From positions 675,790 through 739,789 of the forward strand of contig BCKE01000006.1 in the NCBI GenBank assembly GCA_001600495.1: 64,000 nt of DNA, read 5' to 3'. Shown here one piece after another: positions 10,880-21,379 of this stretch (its first letter is position 1; every line of letters starts with the position of its first letter). The notes under the pieces are model-generated. The model did not search any database and was not told where the DNA came from. It saw nothing but the letters and a program-made list of their open reading frames with translations. The position numbers were made by a program, and so were the translations under genes. Source of the DNA: Pilasporangium apinafurcum. Its lineage: Eukaryota > Oomycota > Peronosporomycetes > Pythiales > Pythiaceae.

Positions 10880-12655
10880 TTATTCCTTGAGAGCCGCCAA
10901 TTCGCCGTCTTCCTGCAATTGTTGAACGATATCGAGCCCGCCAATGAGCTCGCCACGGACGTATAATTGTGGGAACGTGGGCCAGTTGGAGTACTTCTTG
11001 AGTCCTTGACGGATGGCATCGTCGGTAAGAATGTCAAAGTAATCGTATTGGAAGCCTTCGGCATTGAGAATATCAATCAATTGGCGACTGAATCCGCATT
11101 GAGGAGCAGTCGGAGTGCCTTTGATGAAGATCATCACCTTTGCGCGGTTAATTAGCTTTTCGTATTTGTTTTCCTTCTTCTCCTTCTTCGCCACGCCAAG
11201 TTGTTCGCTCAGATCGCCTTCCTCCTATCGATATATGATTATCAATATATAAGCACGTAGGATGACTATAGACCAATGCTTAGACCACAATAACCGTTTC
11301 TTACCGCCATTTCATTGAGAATGTCAAGCCCACCGACCAGCTTACCCTTCACATATAGCTGTGGATACGTTGGCCAGTTCGAGAATTTCTTTAAACCCTG
11401 ACGCACTTGTTCGTCACTAAGGATGTCAAACGAGCTGAATGCAATTTGGTGATCACGGAGTAGCTTGACAGTTTTCTTGCTGAATCCGCATTTGGGTTCC
11501 TGCGGAGTTCCCTTCATAAACAATAGCACAGGTGCCGAGTTTACCAAAGCCTTAAGACTCTCTTGAAATGCAGCCTCAGCTGGGAAGAGAGCAATGAAAA
11601 TGACATAAAGAATGAGTCAGAGTCTTTAAACTAAACTATGACTAGGCAGGGAATACACACACACCTTCTTCCACATTCTTCCGCAAGCCTAATTGCTCCA
11701 CAATCGATCCTTCCTCCTAATTCACATATAAGATTAAATATTAGTGTATGATGCACAGCAGATCATAACAAGGCCATCTACCATTGCCGCTTTATCTATG
11801 GATGCTTGATATCCTTACCTTCATTTCCTTTAAGATATCGAGACCACCGACGAGCTTGCCATTGACGTACAGCTGTGGGTATGTCGGCCAGTTCGAGAAT
11901 TGCTTCAACCCTTGGCGGACCTAACATATTATGTTTATCAGTGAGCAATCTCATGGATATATGGAACCTTAATGTACAAGAATAAACTTATCACCCACCT
12001 CTTCGTCATTCAGGATGTCGAATGTGCCATATTGAATGCTTTCTTCATTCAGAAGCGCCACCGTCTGGCGACTGAATCCACAACGCGGGTCACTCGGATT
12101 GCCCTTCATGAACAGCATCACAGGTGAAGCACTGCGAGCAAAGAACATCATCATCACAAGGTTAAATTTCGCCAAAATCAGTCCAATCCAGCACCGAGAA
12201 CACTGCTATACCGTTACTTACTTAATCAACTTTTTCAACCGATATTCCAACGCATCATCCACCCCCTTTGACGTAGCAGTCGCATCCGCTTCAGCCGCTT
12301 TCTTGGCAACGCTTTTGCTCAGCACATCCACACGCTTGGCCAATTCCGATACGTTGGCGCCTTCGAGTTTCTCCAGTACGCTCTTGCCCTGAGCGACCAC
12401 AAACGTCGGCACCACAGCGATCTGAAACCGTTCCGAGAGTTCAGGTAGCTGTTCTGCGGCGATCTTGAGGAAGCGGATCCGCGGATGCATGGTCGCCAAT
12501 TGACGCACGACGACGTCGATTTGGCCGTTCGGGCGGCAAAGTTCATGGAAATCGGCCCAAAAGAACGAGATCGAGAGTGTTGAGTCACGTGCTGTGATTT
12601 CATCAAACTGCGCGACGTCCTGGATCGTCACGACACTGCCCGGTACTGCTGCCAT
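10880..12655 (-). CDS. Monothiol glutaredoxin with thioredoxin-like domain and three CGFS domains (Grx3/PICOT/GrxS17 type)
   Basis: Six exons on the minus strand: 12655-12222, 12131-11999, 11920-11819, 11716-11665, 11579-11305 and 11224-10880, giving 446 aa. The N-terminal 110 residues are thioredoxin-like, but the CxxC site is reduced to one Cys (HELCRPNG), as is usual in this family. Three glutaredoxin domains follow, each with CGFS (RCGFS, KCGFS, QCGFS) and the glutathione-binding [12 protein letters not shown] / [12 protein letters not shown] and GGLDI motifs. CGFS glutaredoxins bind bridging [2Fe-2S] clusters with glutathione and serve in cytosolic Fe-S trafficking and iron sensing. Trx plus three Grx domains is the arrangement of plant GrxS17; animal and fungal homologues have one or two Grx domains. 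Each domain boundary carries an intron near the same motif, consistent with internal duplication. The start is the Met of MAAVPG; an upstream in-frame Met adds 19 poorly conserved residues. Confidence 0.93.
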
Positions 12656-13225
12656 GGTTGTCCGTTTAGTGCTGCTGGTTTGGTTTAACAAGAGCAAGAG
12701 AAGGAATTGCACAATGCGAGAGTTACGATTGGATTAGCACAGATGGAAGCGACATCGAACCACTAGAATACCGATATTTTTGGATACTTAGCAAAGTAAT
12801 AAAGACTTGAAAAAATATACGATATACGAAAAGAAGTGATTAGTAATCGATCTATATAGCTTCACTATATATCTAACATATACTAAATATGGTAAATAGT
12901 GAAAAAAGATCATGTGAGGTGCCATTTGGCAGCTCAGGGATGATCTTTGTTTGCTTTGAGTTTCTTCCAAGCCATTTTAGCGTCTCTTCTAAGCAATCAA
13001 AGCGTAGATCGTTCTCCATGCTAGCAAGCCAGTGCAAATTACAACACCCCGAGGAAAATCATTGCATATAGAAACCTTATATTGCTTAAATGACGAACTC
13101 GAGAGTGGAATTTTCGAGATAAATATGCGTGCAATAGATCGATGGATATCACAACAACAGGGATAAATAGCGATAGCTCTATATAATTTATCCTACTCCC
13201 TCTCCAATTTCTCTACATTTGATAA
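12656..13225. other. Intergenic region with a repeat fragment
   Basis: About 570 A+T-rich bases between the glutaredoxin gene's 5' end and the 3' end of the next minus-strand gene. Besides the repeat fragment at 12901-12960 I see no coding frame. It should include the glutaredoxin promoter. Confidence 0.5.
12901..12960 (+). repeat. Dispersed repeat, end fragment
   Basis: AAGATCATGTGAGGTGCC, a short gap, then CTCAGGGATGATCTTTGTTT. This matches the first 60 or so bases of the repeats at 7289, 48556 and (inverted) 26945. The rest of the element is not recognisable here. Confidence 0.5.
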
Positions 13226-14323
13226 TTATGAATGATGCCGATCAAGCATGACAAACGATTCCTCTAAGTTACCATTCCCTTGAACTACTTGTTCAAGCTC
13301 ACGCACTTGTCTCGCTTCACTGCGTTCTGTTGACGAGAGGCGCATGGACGCACTCATTTCCTCCGCTTGTAGATGCCATGTGGAAGATAGGAAATACGTT
13401 GATGATGATGCAGCCAACGCGTTTGTGTCACTGTCTGTAATAGCGGCTGCGTCTGTGAGACCAGCGCCGTGTTGCAACTCCAATACTACATAATCATTCG
13501 TGAGCTGTGTCATGTCCGACACTTCGGCCTGTCCAACAACCCGAGCGATTGGAATATCTCCATCAATCGTACTGTCGTCATCTAATTGCTTGGCTGTTGG
13601 CAGTGTCAAATAATTCGTCGCAGCATCATCAACATTTTGCTCTTCTTGTACTTGAACGCTGTTCTGCTTTGATGGAAGTTCTTGACTGAAATCTGTGCTG
13701 TCCGCTTTCCCAGAGAAAGATGTTTGTCGTCGAGTATAATCTCGTTCTTCGATGAAAGACGTTGTATGCGCCAACGCTTGACTTTTCTCTAATCCAAACT
13801 GCTTGCTTTCTTTTCCAAACTCGTACATCGACTGGTTCATTCGATAAGAAGATGCCATTGTGGGTACAGATCCGGACATGTCCAGCAATCCATCGACTGA
13901 TAGTGTAGGGAACACCACCTCCATCGGCGCCACTGGTTCAGGGGAAACATTCGGGTTGATCTCTGGTCGTACGTGGATCGTTTTCAGATCGCGTACTTTG
14001 TGTAAAAAGATAATATGCAGCACCAATACACGATCTGGATGGTCAAACGTTTCCTGCAACGCCTCCTTCAGTACATCATCTGTTCCGACTGATACATAGC
14101 GCTTTATATGTTCACTTTCACCACTTCGCTGCATTAACAAACTGATCTTGGCGTCGTCTCCTAAGCGATCGCGCGCTAATCGACGCAGAAACGTCCGACC
14201 AGCCGCATGTAAATACCAGGCATCTACGGGCACAGGCTCGGCCATAGACTCCTCTGGAAAGGTTAGTAGGCACGATGCACGCACCACATCCGCATTCGCA
14301 GGACCGCCACCCATCCAAACCAC
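13226..14323 (-). CDS. Unrecognised protein, 365 aa
   Basis: A single open frame of 365 aa that I do not recognise. The first 120 residues look folded, with alternating hydrophobic segments ending in VLVLHIIFLHKVRDLKTI. The remainder is Ser-, Thr-, Asp- and Glu-rich and probably disordered, ending in a short hydrophobic/acidic tail. The N-terminal block could be a small protein-interaction domain, but no diagnostic motif supports that. Met27 (MAEPVPVDAW) is a plausible alternative start. It is transcribed divergently from RPS5, with about 555 bases between them. Confidence 0.6.
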   Translation of the reverse strand: MVWMGGGPANADVVRASCLLTFPEESMAEPVPVDAWYLHAAGRTFLRRLARDRLGDDAKISLLMQRSGESEHIKRYVSVGTDDVLKEALQETFDHPDRVLVLHIIFLHKVRDLKTIHVRPEINPNVSPEPVAPMEVVFPTLSVDGLLDMSGSVPTMASSYRMNQSMYEFGKESKQFGLEKSQALAHTTSFIEERDYTRRQTSFSGKADSTDFSQELPSKQNSVQVQEEQNVDDAATNYLTLPTAKQLDDDSTIDGDIPIARVVGQAEVSDMTQLTNDYVVLELQHGAGLTDAAAITDSDTNALAASSSTYFLSSTWHLQAEEMSASMRLSSTERSEARQVRELEQVVQGNGNLEESFVMLDRHHS

Positions 14324-14665
14324 AAGCTAACTCTATTATACACAGAGAACCCAACTCGTCTCTCTTCTCGTTCTTCCGTCGTGCTGGCTCCAGTATGTTA
14401 TGTGAGCATTCTAAGCGCTGACGATTCATGTGACATACTCCCTAAAATAGTATCACATGCGCTAAAATAGATTTTCTAGTATCAATTTATGCAGACTATA
14501 TTTCAATAATAATGGTATATACCGCTGAGAAAAAGATATCAATTTTAAAAGATAAATGAATTTTGAAGTGGTTTTTAGCGCTGGCAGTTTCATGTCTCTA
14601 CCACAAATTTCTGCGAAATGTGGGTGTTATATTCATTTTCAAAGGTGGTACAGTATTTGGTACAT

Positions 14666-14701
14666 ACCGGTTCATTCCGTAACCGCATTTAATGAACCGG
14701 T
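14666..14701. repeat. Perfect 11-bp inverted repeat
   Basis: ACCGGTTCATT at 14666-14676 is repeated in reverse complement (AATGAACCGGT) at 14691-14701, around a 14-base spacer. Each arm ends in the self-complementary hexamer ACCGGT. It lies about 180 bases upstream of the RPS5 start. It could be a dimeric transcription-factor site or the remnant of a small transposon; sequence alone does not decide. Confidence 0.6.
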
Positions 14702-14803
14702 CCCCATTTGTATTTTCTTTGATTCGGGACACGGGACCAGTGGTGGGCATTTAAACTTGGAATTTGTATACTTTACTTGATATTTGTATGCTGTCGTGCT
14801 GCT

Positions 14804-14820
14804 GCCCATTCATTTGGAGG
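14804..14820 (+). promoter_or_regulatory. Candidate oomycete initiator for RPS5
   Basis: The string GCCCATTCATTTGGAGG lies 60-75 bases upstream of the RPS5 ATG. It resembles the oomycete core promoter, where an Inr (YCATTYY) is followed by a flanking CAWTTT element. This is pattern similarity only; no start site is mapped. Confidence 0.35.
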
Positions 14821-14878
14821 CGCTATAGTGAGGCACCTGGTGGCGAATTTTGCTTTCATCCTCGGAAACACTCTCAAC

Positions 14879-15683
14879 ATGGCGGAAGTTGCAACTGAAG
14901 TGAAGCTCTTTAACAAATGGTAAGGCGATATGAGCAAATCATATAAGCAGGAAAAAAAATACTCAACCATCCAGCGCAATGGTGGTAGATATACTCTATC
15001 ATGTCTGCGATGGATACACAGACAGCGAAGAGATCCAAACGAAATTAGCGAAAAGCTGCACTCGATGGATGAAACAGGATTATGTGACTGCAATAGTAGA
15101 GCAAGACTGACAATTGTGGTGATGGTTATGTAGGTCGTATGATGATATCAGCGTGAGCACTGATATCTCCCTTGAAGACTACATTGCCGTCAAGGGCAAG
15201 GCCGCGACCTTCCTCCCGCACACGGCGCAACGCTACCAGAAGAAGCGTTTCCGCAAGGCGCAATGCCCAATCGTGGAACGTCTGGTCAATGCCCTTATGC
15301 GCAAGGGTCGCAACAGCGGCAAGAAGCTCAAGGCTGCTCGTATCGTGCGCCACACGCTCGAGATCATCCACTTGTTGACCGACAAGAACCCCCTCCAGGT
15401 TGTTGTTGAAGCCGTCATCAAGTCTGGCCCTCGTGAAGACTCGACCCGTGTCGGCTCGGCCGGTGTTGTGCGTCGTCAGGGTGTCGATGTTTCGCCTTTC
15501 CGTCGCGTGAACCAGGCGCTCTACCTGATTGCCACTGGTGCGCGTGAAGCTGCTTTCCGCAACGTTAAGACCATTGCGGAATGCTTGGCCGATGAACTCA
15601 TCAACGCCTCCAAGGGCTCGTCCAACAGTTACGCTATTAAGAAGAAGGACGAAATTGAACGTGTCGCCAAGGCCAACAGATAA
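14879..15683 (+). CDS. RPS5: Small-subunit ribosomal protein uS7 (RPS5)
   Basis: Two exons, 14879-14919 and 15134-15683, joined within the Trp codon of LFNKWSYDDI, give 196 aa, the usual length for eukaryotic RPS5. The family core is evident: [50 protein letters not shown] and [19 protein letters not shown]. uS7 binds the 3' major domain of 18S rRNA in the 40S head and lines the mRNA exit. The first intron, 214 bases after a 41-base first exon, is the usual place for an intron in a highly expressed ribosomal gene. Codon use is G+C-richer and more biased than in its neighbours, as expected for high expression. A candidate initiator lies about 60 bases upstream. Confidence 0.97.
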
Positions 15684-15994
15684 ATGCAGTGGTGGATGCA
15701 GGTGGTGCCGCTCGCATCTGTTGTCTCTTGTTTGGGAAAAATGCTACGACTCGGATGAAACACGAAGAGCAGATGCAGCGAAAGCACTTGTTTGTCATTT
15801 CACACGTTTTATTTCTAATGGGAAATTGCTTGCAATTTTAGCATGGGAATAAAATGTCATACGCCGAGTTGTTGAGAGAGCAACCCTTGTGTTTGTGTTT
15901 TATAGTTAGTTGGTGGTGCTGCGGATGAGTCTATCATTCTTTCCTTTCTTCTATTCTCTAGCGCCAATTTCTATGTTGTAATTACGCGTTACAC
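15684..15994. other. Convergent intergenic region
   Basis: About 311 bases between the stop codons of RPS5 (plus) and the kinesin (minus). It should hold both 3' untranslated regions. I see no coding frame. An AATAAA sequence near 15850 could be an RPS5 polyadenylation signal. Confidence 0.4.
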
Positions 15995-18900
15995 TTAGTC
16001 GAGGATACCGTCCAGTTCTATGTCGGTTTTGCCTGCTCGAAGCTGCTTGATGATATTCTTTAGTCGGTTCACAAGCTCGCTTTCGGAATTTTTGTTGGCG
16101 TTGTTCGTGATGAGCTTCACACGCGACGCATAAGACAGCGATGTTTGTGTCTCTTCCTGCAAAAACACAGTAAAGTGTGAGCAATCGTTACTATTAATGC
16201 GATGGCCGTTGCTAGTCAAGAACAGTGTCTATCTGTATGTGTACCTGGTTATAATCCGCTGGGGAGATGTTGACAAACATGAGCTGCATCATCCAGATGG
16301 TCATAAGCAGAGTGAGTATTTATGAAATTCTAAACTTAAGGTGCGCTGTTCGTACCGTTTTGGCGTTCCCGCCAAGTGAGTCTTGCATCAACTGAGTCAA
16401 CTATAGAAGAAACAACAACAAAAAACCAGTGAGTCAACAAGTTCTACCTCAAGAGAGAAATCCTCAATGCACAAGTTTACCTTGTTGTTGCGATAAGGAA
16501 TGAATTTTTCATTATTCGACAGCGCAGCAATCACATCCCCCAATGCTGTACAAACACACACACATAGAAGCAGACAAAGTTAGAGTGATTAGCAAAGAGA
16601 ACACGAGAAAACAATGACAGAACAACATTACCACTCAGGCTTTTATTGATCGCCTGTGCCTCTTTTAACCGCTCCGCTGTGGCACCAGTCTTGCCCGCAC
16701 GTTCCGACCCGGCTAAGTCCACGAGACTCAGCTTTCCTACGGTCGTTGCCTTGGTTGTTTTATTGTAATTTTCGATTAAGATGGAAAACACTGAGTGACT
16801 GCGACTGCTTTCGGCGTTCATCTTGGTTGCACCAACCTGCCGCTTCTTGTTGGCCATATCGAACAGTTTAAGTGTCTGCTGTGGCGATGTGCAGGCCTTC
16901 ATTGTGATGTTCTGCACGAATACCATCCCTTTCTCGTTCTTCTTGATCTCGAGTTTGTCATGTGAAGATCCGTTGCCTCCGCCGTCGACCAAGTGAAAAA
17001 GGTCGATAAGGCTGTCATTGTATAATTCCAACATGAACCCCTGGAACGTGATTGTGTGGTTGTGTTTGGCTTCTTCAGCGAGTGCAAACAAGTGATGGAT
17101 CGTCCGTGGCGTTAACCCTGGCATACTCTCAGTGCCAGTCATCGTGAATGTCTTGCCCGAGCCAGTCTGGCCGTACGCAAAGATGCAGACATTGTAGCCA
17201 TCCACGGCACTCTGTAGTAGGTTTTTCGTGTCCTCAAACACTTGATCCTGTGAACTCGCGGGTGAAAACACCTGATCAAACGTGAACGGCTTTGGCCCAC
17301 GCGAAGTTTCTAGCTCCAGTGAGTAATCGTCGGAAAACTTGATGCACGACAAGCACCCGCGATCGATTTCTGACCCGCTCATAGGACGACATCGTGCATA
17401 TACACGGATCTTCCCCTTCATGTCTTCAATCATATTGTAGTATTTCTTGCGTAGCGCCTGCTCTTCCTTGTAGCTCGTCTCGAGTTTACCGAATTGGCGC
17501 TTCATTTCGGCCAATTCAGTCGTTAACACAGTCGCTTGTGCAGCCTCTTGCCGCAGACCAACCATCTCGTCCTCGAGTTTGCTCAATTGTGTGGCTTTAC
17601 CGCCCATGGTAGTCAATTCTTTCTGGTATTGCGTGACTTGGTCTTGTAAACTTGCCGATTTCTGCTGCGCACCCTGCAATTGCTGCGTGAGGCTCGCGAT
17701 CTCTCGTTTCATGGTTTTTTCCGCTTCTTCGAGCGAGTGTTTGTGCTTCTTTTCTAGCTCTGCCATCTTCCGTTCCATTATCACTGGGTTACCTCCGCCA
17801 GCTCCGCTTCCACTAGCAGCTGGACTGTTCATGAATTGCGTCTCTGCCTTGGCTAGTGCTGCTTCCAGCTGTGTGATCTTGACCTTGTCCGCTTTAGCCT
17901 TTGCCTCTAAAGCCTTGAGCCTCTGCTTGTACTCTTCAACGACTTTTCCACCCATAGGCATATTAGATGTGCTGTTGCTTCCACTATTACCTCCACTGGT
18001 TGTGTTGATGGTAGTATTTCCATCCGCAGGTGCAACACTTTTCTTGTGTGGACTCTTTTGTTGCTTCTCGGCTCGTTTTGATGGGGAGTTGGCTGTGGGT
18101 GTAGATGGTGCAGATGTTGGCTTCTTCGTCTTGGCCAGCTCTTCCTGTCGCCGCTGCTTCTCTTTGAGCTGTTCTTCTTGTCGAGCTTCACGGTCTTTGA
18201 GTGCTTTCTCGCAGGCAGCGAAAAGCGTATCCAGTTGTTTCCGTAGAATCATCGATCCGCGTGCAGGCGGGAGTTTAGCGGCATCACTCATAGCATGTTT
18301 CAAACCCATAATCTGCTCACGATAGTTGCTGTGCATGCCTTTCAACTCGGAAACGCATTTTTCACTGCATCGCACATAGCTCTGATAGCATTTCGCCTTG
18401 TCGCCACGATTAAACTGCGCTTTGCCCTGCTCAACAGCGTCTTTGATGACCGTCTGTAAGCGTGTACATCGAACTGCATCTTCTTGATCTGCCACACTTT
18501 CACCCATCAATCCATCGTCGTCGCCTTTGCCATCCGCCTTCATCATGTCTTCATCAATCTCTTCAGCCTCAACTGTGTCTAGAACCGCGTCAATTTCAAT
18601 TTCGCCGTCTTGCTCCAACTCTTCTTCATTGTCTATCGCCGTTGTATCATCCAATGCTTCTTGCTCCTCTTCCTCGACATGGATATCCTCGTGCTCCTCG
18701 TTGTCATCGTCAACTACTTCCTCCTCATCCCATTCAAATGCGGATTTCTTTCGTTTTGGATTACTACGAGGAAGTAGTTCGGCTTTATTAGCTAGCTGGT
18801 CGTCGTGATGGTCATCATGGGTATCAATGAGCTCCAGGTGAAGATGCAATTGCTCGATTTCTCGTTCTAACTTGGCTTTTTCCTCTCTTCGCATAGCTAA

Positions 18901-21087
18901 TTCTTGCGATAAGGTTGCGATCTCTGTTTGAAGATCAGCACGCTGTTGCCCCATTTCCTGAGAAATACCTGTTTGTTTTGATTGGTGAGGTTCGAGAGTC
19001 TGCTTGATCGATCCGTCACTCTCATTCAGTTGGCTGACTTCGTTATTTTCATCCGTTAGCTTAGTTACTTCAACATCATTGCTCGCTGCTTCCACATCCG
19101 AATTAACGTGGTCGGGAAGTAGGATCGATTGCTCACGTTCCTCAGTGTTCTGTGCCCTTGCTCCCGTTCTCTTGGTCGCTGATGATCCATCTTTATCCGC
19201 TGCATTGACATTTATCTCGGCATTCTTAAGCAGTTGTTCACGTAATTGCTGGACTTCTTGTTCTAGCTCGAAAACTCGTCCAATCGACTCCACAAAACCC
19301 GGTTGCGATCGGGACACTGGGCGAGAGCTGGTGGCTGAACTGATTCTACTACTAGAGCCAAGAGATTCATCATCATCCTTATCATTCATAACATCATCAC
19401 CTGTTTCTTTCACTGAGCATGTTTCTTTCCGTGAAGACAAGCTCAACATGTCCGCAACTGTCTGCCATTGGCTCAAGACATCGATTCCAACAACTTTTTC
19501 ATGGTGGTTTGCTTTTAAAGCCGCGACTCGCTCTTTCATGGCATTGTACGCTTCCTCTGCGTCTTTGAAAGCGATATATAGGTCCTTCACCTGTGCTTTC
19601 TCATCGATCGTTGGTTCCCTATGGTTGACTTCCTGGAATTCGCCGAGCCAGGTCTTAATCTGCATTTTTGCCGCATTCTTTGCTATCAAGAGTGTCTGTA
19701 ATTCCGCTTTCGCAGCTTTCACCTCCTGCTTGGAGCGTATAATTTGTATATTCCGCTCACGCAGGCGTTCGATTTCGCCCTCATACTGCAATTGTGAAAT
19801 CATCAAATCGGGAACAGGCTGTGGAGATGGTGCCACTTCCTTTGCCTCTTCATCGGTCTGGATGCCTCTAGTTGCTGTCACAGGCAAAACTATCGCCACC
19901 GGTAGCTCGTTTACCGGCTCCGGGGTGAGAATAAGCGTTAATTCTACCGCCTCCAGGAGAAATTTCATCGTCTCAGAGACAGCAGCGCGCTCCAGACTCG
20001 CATATTGGTTTCTGGCGTGTTCCAGTCGCTTCTCTAGTGTTTCTTCGCGTTGAATCGACGTTTTGACCTCTTTTTCGAGTCGATGAATCTCTGAAGTCAG
20101 CTTGTTCGTTCGGTTGCGCATCGAGAGTTGCTGTGCCATATCCACTACACGGTTAACGACGGCAGTCAAACATTGTGACGTTTCATATTCAATCTCTAAA
20201 TGCGCTTCAAGTTGCTGAATTCGTTTGGCAAACGTCCGTTCCTGTGCGACCATCGAATCTTGGATGTGCTGAAGCTGCGTCCTCAACCTTCTCGCCTCGG
20301 ACTGTGCATCTTCCCAGCACATGAGCAGCTCATTACGCATATGGGAATGCGTAGATCTCCATTCGCGGTCTTTATTTTGAGCTTCAAGAGCCATTGCTTG
20401 CTCCACAACACGCTGAAAGCGAATCATTTCATCCTCGTGCTTCAGTAAATACCTCTCCAACTGCTCCGACCATTCTGCTCGCTGCTGCAGCTGCAGCTGC
20501 TGGTCTTGCTCCCGTGCGGCAATCATCTCATCCATCGCGCGTTTAGCGTCAGTTTCTTTGACGGCAAAGGCATCGACCAACTCCTCATTCTTCTTCTGTT
20601 CTGCCTGGATCTTGGCTTTGGCTTTCTTCTTCAGTTCCTGCACATAAGTCTCATAATGCTCTTTAGTGTCCTGCTCGATGGCCTTGTACTTGTCGAGGAT
20701 TATCTTGACCGTCCGCGACTGCTCCTCTTTCATGAGGTGCATATCTGTCACGACTCGACTCAGTTGCTGTTTAGCCAAAGCCACAGGAATATACGCTTCT
20801 TCGTGCTCTTGCGTGGCAGGTGTGGGGTCAGTCGTAGCCGCATGGCTAAGGATCTTGCCGACCTGAAAATCCTCAGTGCGAGGCAATGGTACTACCTGAG
20901 CGATGGAATTGCTGGACCTGAACATCGCACTCCATTGTGTATCACTGTTATGATTGTTAGTCGGACAGACATCCTTCTGCGCTTGAGGCTTAAAATTATC
21001 ATTTATCGTGCTGGATTCTTTGATCGTGTCCTCCGTTCGCACCGTCGATTCTAGTGTTGCCTCACTTCCGTCGTCATGAGTTTTCAT
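15995..21087 (-). CDS. C-terminal-motor kinesin (kinesin-14, KCBP-like neck)
   Basis: Five exons: 21087-16632, 16545-16481, 16400-16356, 16283-16245 and 16156-15995, giving 1588 aa. The first 1200 residues are mostly coiled coil, with acidic and Pro/Ser-rich linkers. The motor is C-terminal, from about residue 1220. It has GQTGSGKT (P-loop), NAESSRSHS (switch I), DLAGSERAGKT (switch II) and, across the small exons, AIAxLS-type helix alpha-4 and LTQLMQDSLGGNAKT. The neck (LRKKYYNMIEDMKGKIRVYARCRP region) closely resembles the neck of plant and protist KCBP kinesins, which are minus-end directed. MyTH4 and FERM domains are absent. A basic amphipathic stretch (VNRLKNIIKQLRAGK) sits where KCBP has its calmodulin-binding helix, so calcium control is conceivable but unproven. 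Introns fall only in the 3' end of the gene. Confidence 0.93.
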
Positions 21088-21379
21088 CCTTCTGGATAGA
21101 TTGGATGAAATCGAAGCAATGCTGTCGTCTTGGTAAATCCCGATTGTGAATCATTTTTGTGGCGTGAAGTACGATTCAGCTCAGCCGTGTATGGGATCAT
21201 GCGTGTCAAAATGTGGCCATTGCAGTATCAGGAATAGCTACGTCAATGAAACTCCTATGAGAGAACGACCACATATCAGCCTTGAAACTGCACAAGCAAC
21301 AACAACACATTTGTACTTCCACACGATTTTTTTCTTTTTTTATGTCCACGCACTCTATTACGTCTATAGTAAACAAAAT

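Larger units (their letters stand above)
14324..14878. other. Divergent intergenic region upstream of RPS5
   Basis: About 555 bases serving two divergent genes. It is A+T-rich near 14450-14560. It contains the inverted repeat at 14666-14701 and an initiator-like element at 14804-14820. I see no coding frame. Confidence 0.5.

Noticed and set aside
17579-18325. 248-aa plus-strand frame with Ser/Cys-rich hydrophobic sequence
   Set aside because: Antisense to the same kinesin gene. No family motif.
19004-20053. 349-aa plus-strand frame
   Set aside because: Exact antisense of the kinesin coiled-coil exon. Its Ser-, Ala- and Thr-rich composition is a shadow of Glu/Leu/Arg codons on the other strand.
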